This document shows positions 54,812-62,020 of a DNA stretch of 64,000 nucleotides, one piece after another (position 1 is the first letter of the stretch; each line of letters begins with the position of its first letter). The DNA lies in assembly GCF_030732845.1 (NCBI RefSeq), contig NZ_JASHKA010000002.1:186001-250000 (forward strand), in the 5' to 3' direction. The DNA comes from Roseibium sp. MMSF_3544. Its GTDB lineage: Bacteria > Pseudomonadota > Alphaproteobacteria > Rhizobiales > Stappiaceae. The translations under genes and the position numbers were made by a program. The notes under the pieces were generated by a model. The model was not told the origin of the DNA. It saw nothing but the letters and a program-made list of their open reading frames with translations, and did no database searches.

Positions 54812-56464
54812 ATGCGCGCATTCTCAGCATTGTTGGATAGGCTTTCACTGGAACCCCGGCGCCTCGCCAAGGAAGCGCTGCTGGTGCGCTATTTCAGGGA
54901 AACACCCGACCCGGACCGAGGTTACGCCCTGGCGGCGCTCACAGGTGGTCTCAGCTTCAAGAATGCCAAACCAGCGGTTCTGAGGGCGCTGATCAGCGAC
55001 AAAACGGATCCGCAGCTGTTCTCGCTGTCTTATGATTTTGTCGGCGATCTGTCCGAGACGATCGCCTTGATGTGGCCCACTCCTGAGGGCCTGGACGCCG
55101 ATCGACCTGGTGAGGAGTTGGCGCTTTCCGAAGTCGTAACCGCACTTGATCTTGCCGGCAAATCCGATGTGCACCGGCTTCTGACCGACTGGCTCGACAG
55201 GCTCGACGAAACCGGAAGGTGGGCACTTCTCAAGCTGGTCACCGGTGGATTGCGTGTCGGTGTTTCCGCGCGGCTTGCCAAGACGTCACTTGCCCGCCTT
55301 GGTGAGCTTGAGGTTGCGCAGGTGGAAGAGGTCTGGCACGGATTGGCTCCGCCATATGAAGACCTCTTCGCCTGGGCGGAAGGGAAGGCGGAACGACCCG
55401 ACAACAAGGACCCGGCGCCATTCCGGCCAGTCATGCTTGCGCATCCTCTGGACGAGGATCGGGATCCCGCAGGTCTGGCAGCGGCCGACTTTGCGGTCGA
55501 GTGGAAATGGGACGGCATTCGGGTTCAGGCGTCTGCCGGAGGGACATCCAGTGGTGAAATCGTCCGCCGCCTTTACAGCCGGACAGGCGAGGATATCTCC
55601 AGGTCTTTTCCCGACATAGTTGACGTATTGGATTTCGATGCGTGCATCGACGGGGAATTGCTGGTCGTAAGTGACGGAAAAATCAGGCCGTTTTCCGACC
55701 TTCAAAAGCGTCTCAATCGCAAGAGCGCCGGCCCCAAGCTGCAGAAAGACTATCCGGCGGCCATCAGGGCCTATGACCTTCTTCACCTCAAGGATGAGGA
55801 TTTGCGGGAGTTGCCGTTTTCCGAGCGGCGCAAACGGTTGGAAGCCTTTATTGAATCGCTCTCCAACCCGCGCATCGAATTGTCTCCCATGGTCGCGGTG
55901 AGTGACTGGGAGGCAATCGCGGCCGCAAGATCCGACCCGCAACCACATCTTGAGGACGGCAATGCGGAGGCCGTTGAAGGCTTGATGCTCAAACGCTGGG
56001 ATTCCGTATATGTCAGCGGACGCCCGAGAGGATTGTGGTTCAAGTGGAAAAGGGAACCGTTTCTCGTTGATGCGGTTCTCATGTACGCCCAGCGAGGACA
56101 CGGGAAACGGTCCTCGTTTTATTCCGACTACACCTTTGGCGTCTGGCGTCAGACGGAAGCGGGCGAGGAGCTCGTTCCGGTCGGAAAGGCCTATTTCGGA
56201 TTTACCGACGAAGAACTGCGGGAAATTGACAGGTTTGTGCGCAACAACACCATCAATCGCTATGGTCCGGTCCGCGAAGTCACGCACAACAAGGACATTG
56301 GGCTCGTGCTTGAGATCGCTTTCGAAGGCCTGAACCGCTCCGGTCGCCATAAATCGGGCGTCGCCATGCGGTTTCCGAGGATCTCGAGACTGCGTTGGGA
56401 CAAACCGTCAGCGGAGGCGGACCGTATTGAAACACTCGAGGCATTACTCCCCGCCAGCGAATAA
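54812..56464 (+). CDS. ATP-dependent DNA ligase of the Lhr-associated (cisplatin-response) type
   Basis: 550 residues from ATG 54812 (MRAFSALLD); the TTG at 54806 is inside the terminator's T run. N-terminal helical domain about 1-180, then the nucleotidyl transferase with K232 in the motif WKWDGI, motif III near residue 283, motif IV near 390, then motif V (WFKWKRE near 410) and the OB fold. This family accompanies Lhr, Exo and PdeM in most bacteria. Here it is 9 kb from the three partners and has no LexA site that I can see close by. The missing promoter space is notable: the terminator of the previous gene ends five bases before its start. Confidence 0.93.
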   Translation: MRAFSALLDRLSLEPRRLAKEALLVRYFRETPDPDRGYALAALTGGLSFKNAKPAVLRALISDKTDPQLFSLSYDFVGDLSETIALMWPTPEGLDADRPGEELALSEVVTALDLAGKSDVHRLLTDWLDRLDETGRWALLKLVTGGLRVGVSARLAKTSLARLGELEVAQVEEVWHGLAPPYEDLFAWAEGKAERPDNKDPAPFRPVMLAHPLDEDRDPAGLAAADFAVEWKWDGIRVQASAGGTSSGEIVRRLYSRTGEDISRSFPDIVDVLDFDACIDGELLVVSDGKIRPFSDLQKRLNRKSAGPKLQKDYPAAIRAYDLLHLKDEDLRELPFSERRKRLEAFIESLSNPRIELSPMVAVSDWEAIAAARSDPQPHLEDGNAEAVEGLMLKRWDSVYVSGRPRGLWFKWKREPFLVDAVLMYAQRGHGKRSSFYSDYTFGVWRQTEAGEELVPVGKAYFGFTDEELREIDRFVRNNTINRYGPVREVTHNKDIGLVLEIAFEGLNRSGRHKSGVAMRFPRISRLRWDKPSAEADRIETLEALLPASE

Positions 56465-56602
56465 CCCGACTGGTGCCATATGGGCAATCGGTTCGCGCAA
56501 ATGCGATTGGTCGTGCTTTGGCCATGGAATTGTGGCATTCAGATCCTGCAAGGCTTCGCGGCGTGACTGGCGAAGTCTTGGTCCGGAATTCGGAGAGATC
56601 CA

Positions 56603-57133
56603 ATGACAATGCGCAAGACGACTTTTCTTTCGTTCCTGGCAGCTGGTGCGGCAGTGTTCCTGTTTGCAGCGACTGCGCATGCCGGGTTGAAGATCGTAAC
56701 TGAAGATGCGGACGCCGTGACCGAGGGACAGCCGGACCGGTTTTCTCTGGTTGAGGCGGATGGCGACATTCTCCGGGTCGACAAGCAAAACGGCACCGTG
56801 TCGATTTGCAGAAAGCAGAACAGTTCCTGGCGATGCAATCCGGTACCACTGGCTGAAGAAGCCTACCTTGCCGAAATCAACGAACTGGCATCAGAAGTCG
56901 ACCGACTGAAGGCGCGCCTTGAGCAGATTGAGGGCGACGACCCCGACGCATCGCCTCAAGCGCCGGGATCGGTCTTGAAACGGCCCGAATCCGGAAGCGG
57001 AAATGAAACATCAAGATGGACCGAGGAAGACGAAGAATTCGAGCGTGTGCTCTCGTTCACCGAAAGCGCCATGCGGCGGTTCTTCGGCATGGTTCGTGAT
57101 CTGCAAAAGGATTTCGACGGCGAGGGCAACTAG
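56603..57133 (+). CDS. Small secreted protein with coiled coil, unknown
   Basis: 176 residues: Sec signal peptide (about 1-27, cut after AHA), an N-terminal beta-type part with two Cys (ICRKQNSSWRC, about 73-84), a short coiled coil (about 92-110, EINELASEVDRLKARLEQIE) and an acidic, Pro-rich C-terminal half. I recognise no family. Two cysteines are likely bridged in the periplasm. It starts 138 bases after the ligase stop on the same strand with no intervening terminator visible. Confidence 0.7.
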   Translation: MTMRKTTFLSFLAAGAAVFLFAATAHAGLKIVTEDADAVTEGQPDRFSLVEADGDILRVDKQNGTVSICRKQNSSWRCNPVPLAEEAYLAEINELASEVDRLKARLEQIEGDDPDASPQAPGSVLKRPESGSGNETSRWTEEDEEFERVLSFTESAMRRFFGMVRDLQKDFDGEGN

Positions 57134-57233
57134 AGCCCTTCCGGAATAAAGGGCGTCACTCGGTTGCTGCTGATCAAGTCTTACGAAAAGTGCCTTGCGC
57201 GGGGCGACAATCCGCGTCGCAGCGCTTTGCGGC

Positions 57234-58103
57234 TCAGTCGATCAGCATTTTTGAAATACCGGCGTGAGCGTCTTCCGGCAGACGGACCGCCTTGCGGGTC
57301 GACAAGTTCATCGTCAGAGCAACAACATCCAGGGTCGCTGCAAGCCGGGACGTGCGGCTTTCGAACAAATGATGCCGCATGGTGAACGTGCTGGGCCCGA
57401 CGCTGGTGAAACCTGTTGCGACCACGACTGCATCACCGGATTTAAGAGGTGTTGCCCAGGTCAGTTTCATTTCGGCGGCAACGCGGCCGAACCCGTTTTC
57501 TGTCAGGTAGGCATGGTCCATCGGCGTGCGCTGCCAGACATGCGGAACACCGTCGGTGCAGCACGACAGGGCATATTGGTCGTCCGCCCTGCCGTCGGGT
57601 CCTATGTCGCGTGGCAAAACGGTTCCCCGATAACAAATCTCTGCGCCTTGTGACAAAAGGCCGGAAAGGGAGGTACGCAGACCAGCGGGTCCCGACTGAA
57701 TGCCGCGCGGAGCGGCTTCAGAAATCATGGGCGTTTGAAACTCTTTGAAGCGCTGACGCAAGGGTTTGGCCGAATTCGGGCTGGGCTCGTATCCGTCAAG
57801 GGCCGTTGCGGCCAGGGTTCCGGTGGTTCCGTCCCGCATTTCGTGAACAACGGTCAGCATATGCGGGCCGTCAAAGGCAACGCTGGAATGCACGGTGATG
57901 AGATCACCGGTCCGAAGTTCCTTGTGGTAGCGAACATGACGAACGCGCCGGGCACCGACGAGGGTTTCGCCCAGACCAGACATCAGCCGAAACTGGCGAT
58001 CGGCTTCCTCGAAGCGGCTGAAATAAAACTGAACGTTTAGATGATCGTTTTCGTCGCATTCCCAGCGATTCACAAATGAAAATAGAGTGGCTTTAATGGT
58101 CAT
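57234..58103 (-). CDS. Acyl-CoA thioesterase, double hotdog
   Basis: 289 residues with two hotdog domains (about 5-130 and 150-280); the first has WECDENDHLNVQFYFSRFEEADRQ, the 4HBT-type active region with the catalytic Asp/His neighbourhood, and the second the HVWQRTPMDHAYLTENG segment. Hydrolyses acyl-CoA; likely chain type unknown. Alone, convergent with the secreted protein gene. Confidence 0.85.
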   Translation of the reverse strand: MTIKATLFSFVNRWECDENDHLNVQFYFSRFEEADRQFRLMSGLGETLVGARRVRHVRYHKELRTGDLITVHSSVAFDGPHMLTVVHEMRDGTTGTLAATALDGYEPSPNSAKPLRQRFKEFQTPMISEAAPRGIQSGPAGLRTSLSGLLSQGAEICYRGTVLPRDIGPDGRADDQYALSCCTDGVPHVWQRTPMDHAYLTENGFGRVAAEMKLTWATPLKSGDAVVVATGFTSVGPSTFTMRHHLFESRTSRLAATLDVVALTMNLSTRKAVRLPEDAHAGISKMLID

Positions 58104-58573
58104 TCTGTAAATTCGTATGCTCAGTGATTAATTAGTTTTTGAAAAGTCGTTCAAGTTTATTAGTTGCTCTCTTTTGAAAGATTATCAATAAGAAATGCAG
58201 TCTGTGGAAAAAATTGTTTTGCTGGCGGCCGGATTATTAACACAAGAACTGACACCGCTGCGGAAGTTTGAAATTAAACTGGTAGTTGCACTGCGTCACA
58301 AGAGATCTATTGCAGCGTTCTATTGCGCGAGATGCCGCTTGATACAATGAAATACCGTTTTTGAAGCGCGCAGTGGGGCTGCAAGTCGTGCATATGTGGA
58401 GCAAAAGCATTGTTTGACTTGCGTGCAACCCATGATGCAAACATACTTCGAAGAGGCCGCAATGCGAACCGAGAAGCCAAAAACAAGTCTGGAAGCGCAT
58501 ACGACGAACGGAGCGCTCGGCATGGCCGGGTTGGCAAGGCGGGAAAAATGACCGTTGAGGGAGGAAAAGCAAC
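58104..58573. other. AT-rich gap between divergent thioesterase and response regulator genes
   Basis: 470 bases, clearly more AT-rich than the rest of the window in its first half, typical for strong promoters of regulated genes. I see no hairpin or repeat worth annotating; a plus-strand frame at 58410-58601 ends inside the regulator gene in another frame and is most likely spurious. Confidence 0.5.
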
Positions 58574-59254
58574 GTGTCGTCGACTTCGTATCGATTCATA
58601 ATCGCAGATGATCACCCCCTGTTTCGAGGAGCGCTCCGTCAGACACTGGAATCGCAGTATCCCGAGGCGTCCATCGAAGAGGCGGGAGCTCTCGAAGACG
58701 TCACGGCACGCCTGGAGCAGGATGGCGACGCGGACCTGATCCTTCTTGACCTGACCATGCCGGGGATGCGGGGTTTCTCGGGCTTGATGTATCTGCGCGC
58801 GCAATATGCCGGCGTTCCCGTTGTTGTCGTTTCGGCCAATGAGGAGCCGCAGGCGATCCGGCGCGCGATAGAGTTCGGCGCATCCGGTTTCATACCCAAG
58901 TCGCACGGCATCGAAGTTATCCGCCAGGCGATCTCCGAAGTCATGTCGGGCAACATGTGGACCCCGCCTGATGTCGATCTGAAAGCCGATGACGGCAGCG
59001 ACGACCTTGTACAGCGCCTGTCGACACTGACACCGCAGCAGGTTCGGGTTCTCATGATGTTGTCCGAAGGTTTGCTGAACAAGCAGATCGCCTATGAGCT
59101 GTCTGTGTCGGAGGCGACCGTGAAGGCGCACGTTTCAGCGATTTTGCAAAAACTCGGTGTCGAAAGCCGTACACAGGCCGTTATCGCAGCGTCCAAGATC
59201 GAAGCCGGGCAATGGCAGCTTGGGGGCGAGGAGCAGGAAGCAGCCGGCGCCTGA
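58574..59254 (+). CDS. LuxR-type response regulator (CrbR/ErdR-like)
   Basis: 226 residues from GTG 58574 with GAGGAAAAG ahead. Receiver domain (about 1-125; D12, D13 and phospho-acceptor D59 in LILLDLTMPG, conserved Ser and Lys at the end) and NarL/LuxR helix-turn-helix (about 150-210, LTPQQVRVLMMLSEGLLNKQIAYELSVSEATVKAHV, written here in part). In Vibrio and Pseudomonas the very similar CrbR/ErdR works with a solute-symporter hybrid kinase to turn on acetyl-CoA synthetase; a kinase of that type lies at 62021-64000. Ends at a strong terminator. Confidence 0.88.
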   Translation: MSSTSYRFIIADDHPLFRGALRQTLESQYPEASIEEAGALEDVTARLEQDGDADLILLDLTMPGMRGFSGLMYLRAQYAGVPVVVVSANEEPQAIRRAIEFGASGFIPKSHGIEVIRQAISEVMSGNMWTPPDVDLKADDGSDDLVQRLSTLTPQQVRVLMMLSEGLLNKQIAYELSVSEATVKAHVSAILQKLGVESRTQAVIAASKIEAGQWQLGGEEQEAAGA

Positions 59255-59292
59255 CGTCGGTGCGTGAGCTATCAAACTGACTTCTGACAAGG

Positions 59293-59331
59293 CGGCTGGA
59301 GTGCTTGGACACTCCGGCCGTTTTGTTTTTT
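59293..59331 (+). terminator. Rho-independent terminator after the response regulator gene
   Basis: CGGCTGGAGTG (59293-59303) pairs with CACTCCGGCCG (59310-59320), 11 pairs with one wobble, followed by TTTTGTTTTTT (59321-59331). Separates the regulator from the GGDEF-EAL gene. Confidence 0.9.
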
Positions 59332-59518
59332 CATCCGGCTGATGCGGCAGGACCGAGTTTGTTAAGGTAAACGGAAATTAGCTCTAAATTCTTTAAATGT
59401 TTCAGAAAATTCCAAAAATCCGCGAAGCCTCTTTACCGGAATTTCAGGGAATGGTTGTAGCACTGTGACTGATTGAGCTGTGGCGCACACAGTAAAGAGT
59501 AGCAGATGCGGAGACGAG

Positions 59519-61999
59519 ATGCGGCCCGGCGCCAATTGGAGACTGATCCTAAAGACGATCTTTATGGCGTTTGTGTCACCGGGGGCCCGTCTAAAGTCTG
59601 CGGCAGCGGAGGCGCGCGAGCAATCCAGCTCCAGTCCGGATAGGGCCCTGCTGCTTGCCTTCGGGCATCCCGTTGTCGAGCAGTATCTCGCCTGCAGGGT
59701 TCGGGCGGCCCAGATCTCGAGCATTGCCCGTCTCACGCCACTCACCGTTCTGGCGAATATCGTCAACGCAATTGTCGTAACACCGGTTCTGGCGCAGGAG
59801 CTTCCTGCCCCCTACGTGGTTGCGTGGCTGTGCGCAGTCGTTAGCCTCATGGCAGTGACGACGGTCAAGTGGCTGCTTTCGAAACGCTCGCCGATTGAAC
59901 TGGCCTCCCGTGGAGCACTGTCCGCTGCCGTACGCCATGCAACCATATTGAGCGCGCTTTGGGCAGTCGTTCCGATTGCGGCCTTTGCCAGTGGTAACCT
60001 GAACGCGATCTGGATTGCCTCCTGCGTCACGACGGGCATGATCTGCGGCGGCGGCTTTGCACTTGCGACGGTGCCGCAGGCAGCGTTTCGCTGGGTAGCC
60101 ATTCTCTACGCAGCTGCCGTCACCGCACTTGTGATCGACCAAAGCGTGATGATGTGGCCGCTCCTGTTCCTGCTGACAAGCTACGCCTTTATCGTCGTCG
60201 GCAGCACCACAGCTGCGGGCTGGCTGTTCACATCGCACTTTCTTGCCGAAGCCGAGCTTGAGCAGCGCGGTGAGTTGATCGCACTCCTCTTGAACGAATT
60301 CGAGGAGACGTCGAGTGACTGGATCTGGGAAACCGACAGCACCGGGAATTTCCGCAATGTCTCCGACCGGTTCCTGCACGCGAGCGGGCGCAATCGGGCG
60401 CAGCTGGAATCGATGCGCATGGTTGACCTTGCCTACTCGCTTGACAATGACCAGGCACGGCGAGCCGTCTACGCGCTGGAAAAGTCGATTGATCTGCAAA
60501 AGTCCTTCCGCGACGCCGTTATCGGGCTGACCGTCAACGAGGAGGAACGGTGGTGGTCATTGTCGGCAAAACCGGTTTATGACGATCACGGGTCTCTGGC
60601 CGGTTACCGCGGTGTGGCGTCCGACATCACCGAAACCCGCCGCGCCAGCGAGCTGGTTTCGCATCTTGCCGAACACGATTCACTGACCGGTATCGGCAAC
60701 AGGAGCTGGTTCCTGAAAGAGGCGGAGAGCCTGCTTGCGGATCAGGTCAGGTCCGGACAGAACACCCTGACACTGTTTCTGATCGACCTCGACAATTTCA
60801 AGGTCGTCAACGACACCAGCGGCCACCCGGCGGGCGACGAACTGTTGAAGCAGGTGGCTGCCAGGTTCACGGCGCTCAGCGAGGGCAGGACTGTGTTGGC
60901 GCGGTTCGGCGGTGACGAATTTGCGGCGCTGGGAAGCTTTGTTAGCGATCAGGCCGCCGGTGCGTTTGCCGAAGAACTTGTCAATGTGACCCGAAAGCCT
61001 TTCAGGATTGGCAGACGTGACTTTGCAATTGGCGCGACCGTCGGCTTTACGCGCCTGCGCGACAAGGGCGACACCGTCGACGACCTGATGCGCAAGTCGG
61101 ATATTGCACTTTATAAGGCCAAGGAAAGCGGGCGTGGCCGTGCGCTTGCATTCGAAAGCGACATGGAGCGCGAGGTGCGTGAACGCCGCGAGTTGGAAGC
61201 GGACTTGCGCGAGGCTTTCGAGTACGGAAAGCTGAGCGTCGAATTCCAGCCGATCGTAAATGCGCGGTCCGGTAAGGTCGTCTCAAGCGAAGTATTGGTC
61301 CGCTGGTTCCACCCGACGCGCGGTGAAGTCACCCCGGACACGTTCATTCCGATCGCGGAACAGGCCGGCCTCATTCTGCAACTTGGAAACTGGGTCTTGA
61401 GAAAGGCTTGCACAGCAGCCGCACAGTGTCCCGAGTTGGAGAGCGTTGCGGTCAACCTGTCACCGGTTCAGTTCATAGACCCGAACCTTGTCGGGCACAT
61501 CGAAACCGTGCTCGATGAGACCGGATTTCCCCCTGAGCGTCTGGTTCTCGAAATCACCGAATCCGTGTTTTTGCGCGACTTCGGTTCGGCGCCGGAGAAA
61601 CTGGCGAAATTGCGGGACCTGGGCATCAAGATTTCGCTCGACGACTTTGGCACGGGCTATTCGTCACTGTCCTATCTGCGCCAGTACAAATTCGACAAGA
61701 TCAAAATCGACAAGTCCTTCGTGGATGAAATCGGTGAACGAAGCGACGGTCTTGCCATCATCTCTGCTGTGATCGCCCTTGCGCACAATCTCGGACTGGA
61801 GGTCACCGCCGAGGGGGTCGAGCGCCAGTTCCAGGTCGATGCGCTGCGCACACTGGGCTGCGATACTCTACAGGGCTATTTCTTCGGAAAACCGCACCCC
61901 AATCCGATGAAGATCACGCAAGTCAGAACCGATGAGTGGCAGGGCGAGGTTTCCGGCACGCCGCCGCAAGACACCCAGGCACTTTCCTCCACATCCTGA
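59519..61999 (+). CDS. Membrane GGDEF-EAL protein with PAS domain
   Basis: 826 residues from ATG 59519 (GGAG eight bases ahead; GTG at 59480 is the longer choice). Six or seven helices in residues about 70-240 form an unclassified membrane sensor, followed by a PAS domain (about 260-380), a GGDEF domain whose active site FGGDEF is at about 462, and an EAL domain starting near residue 575. In the EAL domain the signature reads EVL instead of EAL, but the catalytic NLSP, DDFGTGYSS, KIDKSF and ITAEGVE motifs are there. Could thus be bifunctional or mainly a cyclase with a working phosphodiesterase. Lies between the response regulator and the kinase. Confidence 0.87.
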   Translation: MRPGANWRLILKTIFMAFVSPGARLKSAAAEAREQSSSSPDRALLLAFGHPVVEQYLACRVRAAQISSIARLTPLTVLANIVNAIVVTPVLAQELPAPYVVAWLCAVVSLMAVTTVKWLLSKRSPIELASRGALSAAVRHATILSALWAVVPIAAFASGNLNAIWIASCVTTGMICGGGFALATVPQAAFRWVAILYAAAVTALVIDQSVMMWPLLFLLTSYAFIVVGSTTAAGWLFTSHFLAEAELEQRGELIALLLNEFEETSSDWIWETDSTGNFRNVSDRFLHASGRNRAQLESMRMVDLAYSLDNDQARRAVYALEKSIDLQKSFRDAVIGLTVNEEERWWSLSAKPVYDDHGSLAGYRGVASDITETRRASELVSHLAEHDSLTGIGNRSWFLKEAESLLADQVRSGQNTLTLFLIDLDNFKVVNDTSGHPAGDELLKQVAARFTALSEGRTVLARFGGDEFAALGSFVSDQAAGAFAEELVNVTRKPFRIGRRDFAIGATVGFTRLRDKGDTVDDLMRKSDIALYKAKESGRGRALAFESDMEREVRERRELEADLREAFEYGKLSVEFQPIVNARSGKVVSSEVLVRWFHPTRGEVTPDTFIPIAEQAGLILQLGNWVLRKACTAAAQCPELESVAVNLSPVQFIDPNLVGHIETVLDETGFPPERLVLEITESVFLRDFGSAPEKLAKLRDLGIKISLDDFGTGYSSLSYLRQYKFDKIKIDKSFVDEIGERSDGLAIISAVIALAHNLGLEVTAEGVERQFQVDALRTLGCDTLQGYFFGKPHPNPMKITQVRTDEWQGEVSGTPPQDTQALSSTS

Positions 62000-62020
62000 G
62001 CGCGGGCGCTTCCATCCGCC

